Assembly: GCA_030144725.1 (NCBI GenBank)
Contig: JASKMD010000220.1
Coordinates: 1-64,000 of the forward strand
DNA: 64,000 bases
Direction of reading: 5' to 3'
Source: Haematococcus lacustris
Lineage: Eukaryota > Chlorophyta > Chlorophyceae > Chlamydomonadales > Haematococcaceae
Shown: piece after piece, positions 11,401 through 22,800 of the stretch
Layout: the number at the start of each line of letters is the position of its first letter
How positions within the stretch are numbered: position 1 is the first letter of the stretch
The notes under the pieces: model-generated
Database searches by the model: none
What the model was told of the DNA's origin: nothing
What the model saw: only the letters and a program-made list of their open reading frames with translations
Position numbers and translations under genes: made by a program

Positions 11401-14400
11401 AGCAGCGGGCTAGACAGCCAGCAGCATTGGCATGTCATTGGCTTCATTGAGGAGAAGATGGAGCTAGAGATGGGAGCGAGGCAGCGGCATGCAGGGACAG
11501 CTGCGTCACCATCACCTCTGTCGCTGCCATCATCGCCATCGCCATCACATGGCATGCGCCAGGACCAGCACCACAAAGTACTGAGACCAAGATCTGAGAC
11601 CTGACTGGTCAGTTTCCTGAGGGGAGGAGGAGAGGGTGAGCAGGAGAAGGCCGCCTGGGGCGTGATGCCTTAAGGGAGAGGAGAGCTAGAGGGGCAGGGA
11701 GAAGAGTGCATGGCAGCTAAGAGCGCACGACGGGTGTGAGAGGTGTGAGGGGGTGGAGGGGGGTGAAGGGGGTGAGGGCGAGCATGGCAGGCAGGACAGG
11801 GGGGCAGCAGAACAGAAGGGCAGCAAAGCAGCGGGCCAGCAGGGCAAGCGGGCAGCGGGGCAGAGTAAAGTAAGGGAACAGCAGGGCCATGGAGCGGCAG
11901 GTTGGGTTCACGTGAGGGGAGTGAGGGGTGTGATGATGTTGGGGAAGGGGAAGGGGGAAGGGACCGATGGGGGAAGGCAGGGCGGTGGGAGGGTAGGAGA
12001 GTGGAGGGTGGAGGGCAGGGAGATGAGGAGGGGTGTGGTTAGCTGACCAGGGCGTAGATGCGCAGGTCAAACTTGTAGCCATGCACCAGGAGTGGCTTCG
12101 CCAGGTAATGCTGGGCCACCACATTGGGCTGCTCCATCTCCTTGAGCAGCTTCACCACAGCTTCCTCCTTGCCGCCCTGCACCGGCAGCCTGGGAGGCGT
12201 AAAGGACCGTAAAGCCACGAGAAGGATGGAGGGGAGGAGGAGGGGAGAGGGGAGGAGGGGGAAAGGGAGGGTAAAGGAGGGCGTCCACCCAGCTCAGAGG
12301 AGGAGGAGGAGGGTGGGAAGGAGGAGGCGAGAGGAGGAAAAGGGAGAGGTATAGGCCAAGTAGCTTATGCCCCACCGTGACAGCCGCTACCTCAGTTGTT
12401 TGGCTGCCTCAATTACACTGGCAGGCTGTATGGCCTAGTGCTACCTGACACCAGGCAAGCCATGCCGGCCATGCTGACCCCGCCAGGCTACCCTTGCCAG
12501 GGGCATGCTTCCACAGCCTATGCTGGTTGCTGGCTCAGCCTAAGCTGCCTGACTCAGCTGCCTGACTCAGCACTCTGACTCAGCTGTGCGCCTGGCCACC
12601 TTTGTGTCTTATCCGCATGCTGCCTCTGCTGCTCCGCTGGCCTAGGTCTGGTCAGGTCAGGTCGGTTAGGTCAGGTCAGGTCAGCTGCTCCGCTGGCCGA
12701 AGGTGCAGCGGGGGCAAGCTGATGGGCGGCTGCGCCACTGGACCTGCAGCAGGGCTTGAAGCCTGCATGCTGCAAGCCCAACAGGTGCAAGGTGTGACCA
12801 CACTGGGCAGCTGCCAGGCAGGTACCTGCAGGAGCCGGATGCCGCGGCCTTGGCAGCCCGCGTCAGGCTTGAAGATGTACACCTGCTTCTTGCCCCGCTG
12901 CTTCATGTCGGCCAGCAGCTCCTGCAGGGGGCAGCAGCAGGAAGGGACGCATTGTCAGCGCAACCTCACTTACCCCATCTACATATAAAAAAAATAGGGG
13001 GTCAAGATGAAAAATGTGCTCGGAATGGCCTGCGATTCTGCGTGCGACTTCTCCTAACTTCAACACCGCACCGTACATCGAGGAAATCGAGCGCGACTCA
13101 CTGTGCAGTAAGATCGAAAGTCGTTCTGAATTTTAGAGGCCTTAAAAATAGAGATGAGTAGTGGGTCTGGTAATGTAGATGCCAGCGCGTCTACTCGCGA
13201 TGTTTCGTTTTGAATGGTCTGGCCGGCACGGCCCGTCTGGTCTGGCCGGCCCGTCAACCGACAGTTCAGTCAAACAAAGACCCCGAACCCCCGCGGAGTA
13301 CAGCCCCGGCCCTAGATGAACATGACACAGGTTGGTCCATCATTTTGAACTGACAGCCGCAGTCCACGGATGCGGCGCTTGGCCGTGGCGTGCACGTCAA
13401 CCTTGCGCACTGCCTATACGGTAAAACATATTCAGCCTCTGCTTCAGCGCGACGGAGCCTCATGTCCCCAATGCACCTGATGGCAGGTGTCTAGCCTCGA
13501 AAAGCAGCCAGGCTAACAGCAGGGGCAGCAGCAGCAGGGGCAGCAGCAGCAGGGGCAGCAGCAGCAGGGGCAGCAGCAGCAGGGGCAGGGGCAGCAGCAG
13601 CAGGGGCAGCAGCAGCAGCAGGGGCAGCAGGGGCAGCAGGGGCAGAAGCAGCAGCAGCAGGGGCAGCAGCGGCAACAGTAGGGGCAGCAGCAGCAGCAGT
13701 AGGGGCAGCAACAGCAGGGGCAGCAGCAGCAAGGGCAGCAGGGGCAGCATCAGGGGCAGCAGCAGCAGGGGCAGCAGCAGCAGGGGCAGGGGCAGCAGCA
13801 GCAGGGGCAGCAGCAGCAGCGGCAGCAGGGGCAGCAGTGGCAGCAGTGGCAGCAGTGGCAGCAGCGGCAGCAGCGGTAGCAGCGGCAGCAGCGGCAGCAG
13901 CGGCAGCAGCAGCGGCGGCAGGGGCAGCAGGGGCAGCAGGGGCAGCAGCGGCAGCAGCGGCAGCAGCGGCAGCAGCAGCGGCGGCAGGGACATCAGGGGC
14001 AGCAGCAGCAGCAGCAGCAGCAGCAGGGGCAGCAGCGGCAACAATGGCAGCAGCAGCGATAGTAGCAGGGGCAGCAGCAGCAGGGGCAGCAGCAGCAGCA
14101 GCAGGGGCAGCAGCAGCAGGGGCAGGGGCAGCAGCAGCAGGGGCAGCAGGGGCAGCAGGGGCAGCAGCGGTAGCAGCGGCAGCAGCGGCAGCAGCAGCAG
14201 CAGCGGCAGCAGCGGCAGCAGCGGCAGCAGCGGCAGCAGCGGCAGCAGCGGCAGCAGCGGCAGCAGCGGCAGCAGCGGCAGCAGCGGCAGCAGCGGCAGC
14301 AGCAGCGGCGGCAGGGGCAGCAGGGGCAGCAGCGGCAGCAGCGGCAGCAGCGGCAGCAGCGGCAGCAGCAGCGGCAGCAGGGGCAGCAGCAGGGGCAGCA

Positions 14401-15073
14401 GCAGCAGGGGCAGCAGCAGCAGGGGCAGCAGGGGCAGCAGCAGTTGCAGGGGCAGCAGGGGCAGCAGCAGCAGCAGCAGCGGCAGCAGCGGCAGCAGGGG
14501 CAGCAGGGGCAGCAGGGGCAGCAGGGGCAGCGGCAGCAGCGGCAGCAGCGGCAGCAGCGGCAGCTGCGGCGGCAGCAGCAGGAGCAGCAGCAGCAGGGGC
14601 AGCAGCAGCAGGGGCAGCAGCAGCAGGGGCAGCAGCAGCAAGGGCAGCAGGGGCAGCAGCAGCAGGGGCAGCAGCAGCAGCAGTAGGGGCAGCAGCAGCA
14701 GCTGTAGGGGCAGCAGCAGCAGGGGCAGCAGCAGCAAGGGCAGCAGGGGCAGCAGCAGCAGGGGCAGCAGCAGCAGGGGCAGCAACAATAGGGGCAGGAG
14801 CAGCAGGGGCAGCAACAGTAGAAGGGGCAGCAGCAGCATGAGCAGCACTTGCAACAGTAGGGCGGCAGAAGGGGCAGCAGCAGCAGGAGCAGCAAGGGCG
14901 GCATGGGCAGCAGGGGCAGCAGTGGCAGCAGTGGCAGCAGCGGTAGCAGTGGCAGCAGCGGTAGCAGCGGCAGCAGCGGCAGCAGCGGCAGCAGCAGCGG
15001 CGGCAGGGGCAGCAGGGGCAGCAGGGGCAGCAGCGGCAGCAGCGGCAGCAGCAGCGGCGGCAGGGACATCAGG

Positions 15074-15109
<36 letters not shown>

Positions 15110-18100
15110 GGCAGCAGCGGCAACAATGGCAGCAGCAGCGATAGTAGCAGGGGCAGCAGCAGCAGGGGCAGCAGCAGCAGGGGCAGGGGCAGCAGCAGCA
15201 GGGGCAGCAGCGGTAGCAGCGGCAGCAGCGGCAGCAGCGGCAGCAGCGGCAGCAGCGGCAGCAGCGGCAGCAGCGGCAGCAGCGGCAGCAGCGGCAGCAG
15301 CGGCAGCAGCAGCGGCGGCAGGGGCAGCAGGGGCAGCAGCGGCAGCAGCGGCAACAGCGGCAGCAGCGGCAGCAGCGGCAGCAGCAGCGGCAGCAGGGGC
15401 AGCAGGGGCAGCAGCAGGGGCAGCAGCAGCAGGGGCAGCAGCAGCAGGGGCAGCAGGGGCAGCAGCAGTTGCAGGGGCAGCAGGGGCAGCAGCAGCAGCA
15501 GCAGCGGCAGCAGGGGCAGCAGGGGCAGCAGGGGCAGCGGCAGCAGCGGCAGCAGCGGCAGCAGCGGCAGCTGCGGCGGCAGCAGCAGGAGCAGGAGCAG
15601 CAGCAGCAGGGGCAGCAGCAGCAGGGGCAGCAGCAGCAGGGGCAGCAGCAGCAAGGGCAGCAGGGGCAGCAGCAGCAGGGGCAGCAGCAGCAGCAGTAGG
15701 GGCAGCAGCAGCAGCTGTAGGGGCAGCAGCAGCAGGGGCAGCAGCAGCAAGGGCAGCAGGGGCAGCAGCAGCAGGGGCAGCAGCAACAGCAGCAGCAGCG
15801 GCAGCAGCGGCAGCAGGGGCAGCGGCAGCAGCGGCAGCTGCGGCGGCAGCAGCAGGAGCAGCAGCAGCAGGGGCAGCAGCAGCAGGGGCAGCAACAATAG
15901 GGGCAGGAGCAGCAGGGGCAGCAACAGTAGAAGGGGCAGCAGCAGCATGAGCAGCACTTGCAACAGTAGGGCGGCAGAAGGGGCAGCAGCAGCAGGAGCA
16001 GCAAGGGCGGCATGGGCAGCAGGGACAGCAGTGGCAGCAGCGGCAGCAGCTCTGGAAATTGCGGCTGCCGATCTGGAAAGTGCGGCAGCATGAAGTTACG
16101 GGTACACAAGAGGTGTACGAGCAGAAGCTACAGATGAAAGACAGATCGTGTGTTGCATCTGTGCTAAGACACTGCCATGCAGCCATGGACAGTTGGGAAT
16201 GCTGAAAAGACTGTCCAACAGGTGTGGTGCCATGTGAACAAGGCCTATGCCATCCATTTTAACAAAAACGTGGAAACGTGCAGAACGACCGTTTAGTACA
16301 CAAGGCAACGAAGCGCAAGGAGTGTACGGTTGAACCCCCGCAAGGAAAGCTCCCTAAAGGGCGTTTGGTGACAAAGTGGGTTGAAAGGCTCCTGTATTGC
16401 CACAAGGGAAGAAGCTGAAGGAAGAACTGAAGCAGCAGGATACCGTAAAGAACCAGGTCGTGTAGGCTTACTTGACTGGCTTCATCAAGTGGGTTGCATC
16501 ATTCGCATGTGGTGTCTGTGCTGCCTCTCCGTGCTGCCGCAGTTTACACTGAGAATGTGGTGTACACCAGGGTGTTTTATGCCTTGCCACCTGGCCCCGA
16601 CGACGATGAGGGCTGGTGACAGGCCATGCCAACTTGCATTGACTTGGCACTGAGCTGGCACCACTGCTGTTGCCACTGTGACTGCAGCTGCAATTGCTCT
16701 TGCCACACACTGTTGCTGCACCCACAGTGCAGAAGTGATAAGTGGACAGCATGCTCACACACATTTTTCAGATGCCAAGGGATGCAAAGCGAACATCATG
16801 CAAGCATGCGAACATCATGCATACACACATTGCAAGTGGACTTGGACATGCATAGTTTTGTTCGGCTGCATGCGGGCTTGCTTGACCGGCTGTCGGGCTG
16901 GTTGTTAAACAAATGTGGTACGGCTGGAGGCCGCACATACATATGTTGCCTGCTGGCCGTCCGATGTGGGACGGGCCCACTGCCCTAGTGATTATATAAA
17001 CATAACATAACAAAACAATATAACTGTGATGTATTAGGTGTGCAAAATAGGTGTTACAAATTCATAAATGACAGTGCAAGCACACTCATGATGGCAAAAG
17101 CAGGCCCAGCAGGAGGAGAGAGAGTGCTGGGTGCCTTGTTGGCGCAATCTTATTCATGTTATGTAAGCCAGGCAGCACAGCAGGTCTGAGAGTCCTGGAT
17201 GCAAGTATGTAACAGTGTCCACTGTGGCCGTACCTGCAGATCGCCTGGCAGCAGGAAGGTCAAGGGGAAGAAGTCCTGCAGGCAGAGGGCATGGCCAGGC
17301 CAATGTCAGGGGCAGGGCAGCAGCAGGGCGCTAGGAGGGCAGGGGCAGGGCAGCAGCAGGGCGCTAGGGGGGCAGGGGCAGGGCAGCAGCAGGGCGCTAG
17401 GGGGGCAGGGGCAGGGCAGCAGCAGGGCGCTAGGGGGGCAGGGGCAGGGCAGCAGCAGGGCGCTAGGGGGGCAGGGGCAGGGCAGCAGCAGGGCGCTAGG
17501 GGGGCAGGGGCAGGGCAGCAGCAGGGCGCTAGGGGGGCAGGGGCAGGGCAGGGGCAGGGCGCTAGGGGGGCAGGGGCAGGGCAGGGGCAGGGCGCTAGGG
17601 GGGCAGGGGCAGGGCAGCAGCAGGGCGCTAGGGGGGCAGGGGCAGGGCAGCAGCAGGGCGCTAGGGGGGCAGGGGCAGGGCAGCAGCAGGGCGCTAGGGG
17701 GGCAGGGGCAAGTCAATGTCGAGAAGAGCAGCTGGGTAATATCTGTAACATTCATCTGTAATGGTGTTATGATGCTTACGGTGGTGGTTATGGTGGTTGT
17801 GATGCTTACGGTGGTGCTTACAGTGGTTACTGTGTTTACAACAGCACCCCTCAGCAAGACCTCCTGAGCCAGGGTAGGGCAGTCAGGCCAGCAAGCTGCT
17901 GCCCACTCACAAAGTGTTCAGGGAAGAGCTTAGCCATCTTGGCCAGGTTGCGGGCCATGGACTTCTTGCGGCACAGCTCCAACATGCCTGCAGCAGCCAG
18001 CACAGCTCTAGCAGGCCTACAGCAGCCAGCACAGCTCTAGCAGGCCTACAGCAGCCAGCACAGCACATGAGCCCAAGACAGCCAGGCCCCCACTGCCTGC

Positions 18101-20324
18101 CCCTCCCGGCCCTGCTGCCCATTACCCTACCAGCTCCCTACCTAGCTGTTCTTGCAGGCTCTGATGCGCCTGTCCACTAAGATGGTGGCGAGGGTTGTTG
18201 CGGTTGTACTAGGTGCAAACATACAACTGACAGTGGTGGTGGTGGAGGTTGAGGTGTATGGGTGACAAAAGACTGGCTGCTGCTGCTGCTAGTGACAGGG
18301 AAGGAGATAGGGGGCTGCTGCTGGTGATGACATGGGAGGGGTGGTGGTGGCTGCCCTGTCAGGCTTGGTGGGGGTGAGGGCTGTGCTGGATGTCCAGCTG
18401 GGCTGCCATGCCCTGTGTGGCACATGCCATTTCATGGTGATGGGGCTGGGTGAAGGGGCTGGGTGGTGGGTGATGGGGCTGGGTGGTGGGTGATGGGGCT
18501 GGGTGGTGGGGGACTGCCTGCTGCTGCTTGTGATGACAGGAGAGGGGAGGGAGGGGCTGCTTCGTTAATGTCGGTGTTAGGGTGGGTGTCGGTGTGAGGG
18601 TGTGAGGAAAGGGTGTCGGTGTGAGGGTGTTGGTGTCGGTGTTAGGGTGAGGGCTGTGCTGGGTGTGCTGGCTTGAGCCCTTCCAGGGTTACAGACTCTG
18701 CTTCAGCTCACACACCAACTTGCTCCGCAATGCTACAAACCCTGCCCACACGGCTCTGGTCAGTGCCATATGTGTTGTGCACGCTCGTTGAGAAGGGTTG
18801 CCCCTCTGTGCTGAGTGGACCTGATCCTGCCCTTATGGGCCGATGAGGGAGGTGCTGGATGTGCTGGGTCGTGCTTCCCCTGTGCGACGCCTGCTGACCC
18901 CAAGCAGGGGAGGGGGAAGGGGGCTGCTGCTGGTGGTGACAGGGTAGGGGTGGGGGCAGCTGCTCCCTGGGGTTTAGTGTTAGGGTGAGGGCTGTGCTGA
19001 ATGTGCTGGGCTGCCATGCCCTGTGTGTGACACTTGATGGCCTCCACCTCCACCTCCAGGGTCACAGACCCTGCTCCAGCTAACCCAGCCAGCTGTGCTG
19101 AAGAGGGTGGCGCATGGTGGTGGCTTGCATGCCCTACCAGGCCTCCCAGCCAGCTACAGCCCAGCTGGTCAGTGCCACATGCTGGGCAGGGAACAGGGCA
19201 GTAAGCAGGGTAGGGGTGCGCAACTGAGCAGCCAAGCTGCTATTGACGTTGTGTGGCTTTGCAGCAGGGGCACTGCTGTAGCCAGCTCAGCTGCATGCCA
19301 GGCTGCTCGGCCCTCCCATGCTCAGTCTTAGCTACCCTGCTCGCCAGCCCTGCCCTGCCCTGCTCTACCCTGCTGAAAGTTGAAGCACCCTGCTCCACCC
19401 GGCCCAAGCTAGCCTGGCCAGCCCTACCTCGCCCTGCTCAACCTTGGCCTGCCCTGCCCTACCCTGCTCTGCCCCTAAGCAGCCACGGGGAGGCATGCCA
19501 GCATGTTGCCGCTGGGGCCGTATGTCGGCGACCCCTGGAGACGCTCATGGTCCCATTGTCCCAGGCAGCAGTAGACTCACCACAGAAATGGTTGATCTTC
19601 TGCACAGGCAGCGAAGGGAAGGAGCAGCGGGTGACATGCGCTGCTGCAGCACCTGACCCAGCACCTGCCTGTGTGATCACATGGCCCTGCCTGAGCTCTG
19701 ACCCCTGACCCAGCACCTGCCTGTGTCCTTGACAGGCGCATGATGCGCTCAATGCCCACGCTGGTATCCGTCCAGTACACCTCCCACTCCTCATCGTCGC
19801 CCACCTCACGCCACCCGAGCTTGCGCTGGACCACTCGCACTGCACCAGCACCACTTCAGACACGGGATCAGCAGCCAGGGGATGGAACCTAAGCAGGCTG
19901 CTGATGGGGTCGCCCCTGGTCAGCTTCTCATGCTGCTGTGAACCACTGCTGCGCTATCACTGCTGCTTCTGTGACCTTTGCAACTCACAGACTTCATACT
20001 TGCAGGCTGCAAGGTTAACTCGGATAGGTGGCAGCTTCCTGCTTGCTTTCTTGCGAGAGGCGGACTTTGGCACATCCCTGGGCATGCATGCATCTCAGCA
20101 CGCTCTGCTGGCAGCTAAGCATGCTCGCATGTTGTACACAGAAGATGGATCACACAACAGTATGTATGAGTGAGGGTCAAAAATGGTGCTAGGGCCTTGA
20201 CATGTTTTGACCTGTGCGAGGAATCTCACAAAGGGAGCTTGCAAGGCGCTCTACGCTCAACACACGCCCCCTCCTCCTCCTCTTCTTCTCCTGGCTCCTC
20301 CGTTTCAGGCTCGTCCTCCGCCAT
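5129..20324 (-). CDS. TTLL6/13-type tubulin polyglutamylase, intron-rich
   Basis: Tubulin-tyrosine-ligase-like ATP-grasp enzymes of this class add glutamate side chains to tubulin in axonemes. Conserved blocks, each flanked by good splice sites, run on the minus strand: [16 protein letters not shown] (20077-19989), [20 protein letters not shown] (19839-~19735), KINHFC (19599-19581), [15 protein letters not shown] (17987-17911), [13 protein letters not shown] (17275-17234), [14 protein letters not shown] (12921-12826), [20 protein letters not shown] (12176-12048), [17 protein letters not shown] and MHLTNYA (10999-10871), VNKHNEKF (10601-~10485), [17 protein letters not shown] (9879-9737), [14 protein letters not shown] (8885-8756). 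The ATP-grasp and glutamylase signature residues are all present. A long tail follows (8296-7614, 7020-6872, 6551-5829, then Q-rich to 5129), partly poly-Thr and poly-Gln. An acidic frame from ATG 20324 is the likely start; the first splice junction is uncertain. Large introns carry tandem repeats. Confidence 0.88.
7395..7490. repeat. TACTG-type microsatellite
   Basis: Irregular runs of ACTGTACTGTACTTTGTACTG lie in a TTLL intron between the exons ending at 7614 and starting near 7020. No coding sense. Confidence 0.6.
8316..8580. repeat. Purine-only tandem repeat (GGGAGAGGCGGCAGGGGGAAG)
   Basis: Repeated blocks of GGGAGAGGCGGCAGGGGGAA and GGGGAGAGGGAGAG, with almost no pyrimidines on the plus strand. 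It sits in the TTLL intron just upstream of the exon starting [10 protein letters not shown] (8296). Long purine tracts can form triplex or G-quadruplex structures, which is inference. Confidence 0.7.
9332..9365. repeat. GATCA microsatellite
   Basis: Six tandem GATCA units in a TTLL intron. A shorter ATCAAG run lies at about 8984-9012. Confidence 0.8.
9931..9990. repeat. 10-bp tandem repeat GGCACTGCAT x6
   Basis: Six exact copies of GGCACTGCAT, followed by decayed relatives up to about 10080. It lies in a TTLL intron upstream of the exon at 9879-9737. Confidence 0.9.
10999..11190. repeat. GGGCA pentanucleotide tract
   Basis: About 35 units of GGGCA, interrupted once by GGTGGGTGTGGGGGA near 11045. 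It begins right at the 5' splice-acceptor side of the TTLL exon 10999-10871, so length changes could affect splicing (inference). Confidence 0.9.
13520..16025. repeat. 2.5 kb GGCAGCAGC minisatellite with ~1.1 kb higher-order duplication
   Basis: The block is built from GGGGCAGCAGCAGCA and GGCAGCAGC units. Rare interruptions recur in the same order about 1.08-1.11 kb apart: GACATCAGGGGCAGCAGC at ~13987 and ~15066, CAACAATGGCAGC at ~14039 and ~15120, CATGAGCAGCACTTGCAACA at ~14837 and ~15945. The array therefore duplicated as a unit (about 13830-14915 and 14925-16025) after the base repeat had formed. It lies in the TTLL intron between exons 17275-17234 and 12921-12826. Long frames here (poly-Ala, poly-Leu/Pro, Cys-rich, Gly/Ser) are open only because the repeat lacks stops. 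Confidence 0.9.
17318..17713. repeat. 33-bp minisatellite, 12 copies
   Basis: Units begin CAGCAGCAGGGCGCTAGGGG at 17318, 17351, 17384 and so on at exact 33-bp spacing; two units near 17549-17582 have GGGG in place of CAGCAG. It lies in the TTLL intron between exons 17987-17911 and 17275-17234. Confidence 0.92.
18425..18670. repeat. TGATGGGGCTGGGTGGTGGG and GGTGTCGGTG repeats
   Basis: Three to four copies of a ~19-bp unit (18430-18510), then GTTAGGGTG/GTGTCGGTG units to 18660. It lies in a TTLL intron. Confidence 0.6.
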
Positions 20325-20560
20325 AAACTGCGAGTGCCGCGACTGCGGCGACAATGTGCGTTCAATTCCTGTTTCCCAAGTGACGAAGCTCCGTATAACA
20401 CAACATGCCCTCTCATGTCTTTGGCGTGATTTACAAACTCTTTATATTACAGCAAGAGTCGTAACGAAGCACAGGCTGAGAGTTCACATGTTCATAGCAC
20501 GCCTCGGCAATGCCTATCTGCTGTGTCAGCATTACCAGTTCAAGCTGATGTAGCTCTTGC

Positions 20561-21293
20561 TCACACACATCTCCTTCGTGATGGGTTTAGTGTTTGATGG
20601 TGGAGTTGACTTGCGGTAGCTGGCTGTCGCCGCCACTTGCGCCGCCACTTGCGCAACAGGGCCTTGTCGGGCACGTACACACACTCATGGCCTGGCCTGC
20701 CCGGCATTGTCATGCCATCCCATCTGCACAACTCAGTGGGACGTGGCCCTGGGCCTGCTGCACAATGACGGCTGTTGAGCACGGTGGACACGTCCCAGTC
20801 ATGAAACGAGCTTCTAGCGGCGAGGGTCAGACAGCAATGCATCCCATTGGTTGGCCACCTGCAGCCACCATAAACACATCAAGGCACCTCGTCAGCTTGT
20901 GTACGCAACTGACTGAAGGCTCACAAGGCAGCTGACAGCACACAAGGCAGCTGACTGAGCACGCAAGGACTGGCACCTGACTGCAAGTAGCACTCACCTG
21001 GCTGCCTTTGGGCACCGTTCCTGAACTTTGGCAAGGAGGCAACCCCGTCCTCTGTCAACACCCCCGTCATGCCGGCGTCACGCATCAAGCCGTAGAGGCC
21101 CTTGGTGTCGATGAAGACATGCCGAGCCTGGCACTTGCTGGTGGGGGTGAGGGCACAGGGTGTGGGGGGGCGGGGGGGCCTGGGCAACAGCCCATGGCTG
21201 ATAAGCTCCGACTGTTGCTGTAGTGGACATGCGCAGCATGGGCGGCTTGCATCTTTTAAACTGACTTGCATGTCTGATCTTTAGCGAACTGAG
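20561..21293 (-). pseudogene. Remnant with TnpB/Fanzor-like C-terminus
   Basis: The minus strand encodes FHDWDVSTVLNSRH, then PRPTELCRWDG, and ends VYVPDKALLRKWRRKWRRQ (about 20820-20610). The WDVSTVLN stretch looks like a degraded RuvC-III motif (usual form RD.NAA.N), followed by the basic tail seen in algal TnpB-like proteins; this is pattern resemblance only. Further upstream another frame has VFIDTKGLYGLMRDAGMTGV (about 21135-21000), of unknown identity. At 21229-21293 lies a 65-bp sequence that recurs near 52845-52909. The whole looks like an old, broken mobile element between the TTLL gene start and the gypsy element. Confidence 0.35.
21229..21293 (-). repeat. 65-bp dispersed repeat, copy 1
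   Basis: Read on the minus strand, it contains CAGACATGCAAG then GTTTAAAAGATGCAAG. The plus strand at 52845-52909 matches it at roughly 80%. Probably a piece of the same transposon family. Confidence 0.6.
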
Positions 21294-21476
21294 TACTTGT
21301 TCTTTTCTATCAGTGGATGCTTCTGTTGTTCTCTGTGCAAGGTGCTCCGAACCTAGGCGGATGCACCGAGCACAGAAGTTCACAGTTTACGTACACCTTT
21401 TCCCTTTACACGTGGATGACTAAGAATGTGAATGGTTTTGAGTACTTAAGGCTCTGTGAGGGCAGAGACAGGCACC

Positions 21477-21628
21477 TTGGCTCAGAACTCTATCTGACCC
21501 CGGGTCCTGTCTCGTTCTCCCGCCCTCACAGGTAAGCCGTGCTCTGTTGGTCATCTCTGCTATGTTGTAACCTTGGCTCAGAACTCTATCTGACCCCGGG
21601 TCCTGTCTCGTTCTCCCGCCCTCACAGG
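21477..21628 (+). repeat. Tandem duplication in gypsy leader
   Basis: The 55-bp stretch from CTTGGCTCAGAACTCTATCT to CCGCCCTCACAG occurs at about 21477-21531 and again at about 21572-21628, separated by a short unique piece starting GTAAGCCGTG. The first copy ends in CACAG|GTAAG, so it may represent a splice-site-bearing leader. Confidence 0.7.
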
Positions 21629-21746
21629 CTCCCTGGTCTCAGCTCCGTTACATTGGTGCCTTCTCTCTCGGGAACCGCAGTGCTCTCCCTCGTATCCACC
21701 GTTCCTCTCTCCCACTCCGCATTCTCACCGCTAATCCCGCGCCGCC

Positions 21747-22676
21747 ATGAACGCGGAAGAGATCGCTCAGATGCAACGCGTATTCTCGGAGCAGCAGGCC
21801 ACAATCCAGCGGCTGGAACAGCAGCTCGCGCAACTGTCCCTGCAGCAAACCACTCCGGCGGCGCCCACTCCAGCTCCTGCTCCTGCTCCTCCTCCTCCTC
21901 CCGCTACTGCCCCTCAGCCGCGCATGCCTCGCCCCAACCCGCCTTCCACCTTCTCAGGGAGCCGCACCACGGATGTGGCGGCTTGGCTATTCGCAGTGGA
22001 CCTCTTCTTCACAATCTCCGAGCTGACGGACGCCCAACGGATCGTCTACGTCGCCACCCTCCTCTCCGGCCATGCTCTCCTGTGGTACCGCAGCAGCGTC
22101 AGCTCTTTCACCTCCTGGACGTGCTTTGTCGCTGCGTTTGAGCGGCAGTTCGCGCCTGTCAACCGGCTGCGCCATGCAAGGGACCGCTTGGCAGCTCTCA
22201 CCCAAACGAGCTCCGTGCGGCGGTACCTTGGCGAGTTCACAGCGCTCTGCCTGGAGGTCACGGACCTCTCGCCCGCCGAACAGCTCGACCGGTTCATCCG
22301 GGGCCTCAAGCCCTCAGTGCGGCGTGAGCTGGAGCTGCGCGAACCAACCTCCTTCTCCGAAGCCTCCACCATCGCGGATCGGGTGGACGCCATCTCCTAT
22401 TCCACCTCAACCTCCCGCTCCTCCTATCGCCCTCCCTCCACTCCCCGCCCTCCCCGCCCTGAGACTGCCGCGGTGCCCATGGAGCTGGACGCCATGCTCC
22501 ACACCAGCCCAAGCCGCAGCCGTGGCACTCGTCTCTCTGATGCTCAACGTGCGGCTCTGCGGGACAGCAAGGCGTGCTTCTACTGCCGCAAGACGGGGCA
22601 CACCATGAAGGACTGCCCCATCCGCCCTCCCCGCCCAAACGTCAGCAGCGGCCCACGGAAGGGGGACCGCCGCTAG
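21747..22676 (+). CDS. Gypsy Gag polyprotein
   Basis: A 309-codon ORF starting at a clear ATG. The N-terminus is a short coiled segment (QATIQRLEQQLAQLSLQQ), then a Pro/Ala linker. The capsid-like core contains ATLLSGHALLWYRSSV and RYLGEFTALCLEVTDLSP. The C-terminus has one CCHC zinc knuckle, CFYCRKTGHTMKDC (about residues 276-289). Gag forms the retrotransposon capsid and the knuckle binds its RNA. The ORF is intact; Pol follows in another frame. Confidence 0.9.
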   Translation: MNAEEIAQMQRVFSEQQATIQRLEQQLAQLSLQQTTPAAPTPAPAPAPPPPPATAPQPRMPRPNPPSTFSGSRTTDVAAWLFAVDLFFTISELTDAQRIVYVATLLSGHALLWYRSSVSSFTSWTCFVAAFERQFAPVNRLRHARDRLAALTQTSSVRRYLGEFTALCLEVTDLSPAEQLDRFIRGLKPSVRRELELREPTSFSEASTIADRVDAISYSTSTSRSSYRPPSTPRPPRPETAAVPMELDAMLHTSPSRSRGTRLSDAQRAALRDSKACFYCRKTGHTMKDCPIRPPRPNVSSGPRKGDRR

Positions 22677-22689
22677 ACGTCGCCTTCCG

Positions 22690-22800
22690 GACCCTCCCAC
22701 CACCCCCTCCCACCACCCCCTCCCACCCCCTCCCACCCCCTCCCACCCCCTCCCACCACCCCCTCCCACCCCCTCTCACCACCCCCTCCCAGCCCCTCTG
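22690..22800 (+). repeat. CCACCCCCTCC microsatellite in gypsy
   Basis: Repeated CCCTCCCACCAC and CCCTCCCACC units occupy the gap between Gag and the protease region. Confidence 0.7.

Noticed and set aside
13520..16025. CRISPR-like array
   Set aside because: Units are contiguous and lack unique spacers; this is a eukaryotic minisatellite.
13460..16186. Very long open frames on both strands (poly-Ala, Leu/Pro, Cys-rich, Ser/Gly)
   Set aside because: They are by-products of the GGCAGCAGC minisatellite, which has no stop in most frames. The block sits in an intron between conserved TTLL exons.
17199..17867. Long frames with repeated [13 protein letters not shown] or [11 protein letters not shown]
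   Set aside because: Translation of the 33-bp tandem repeat in three frames; a conserved TTLL exon lies on the opposite strand at one end.
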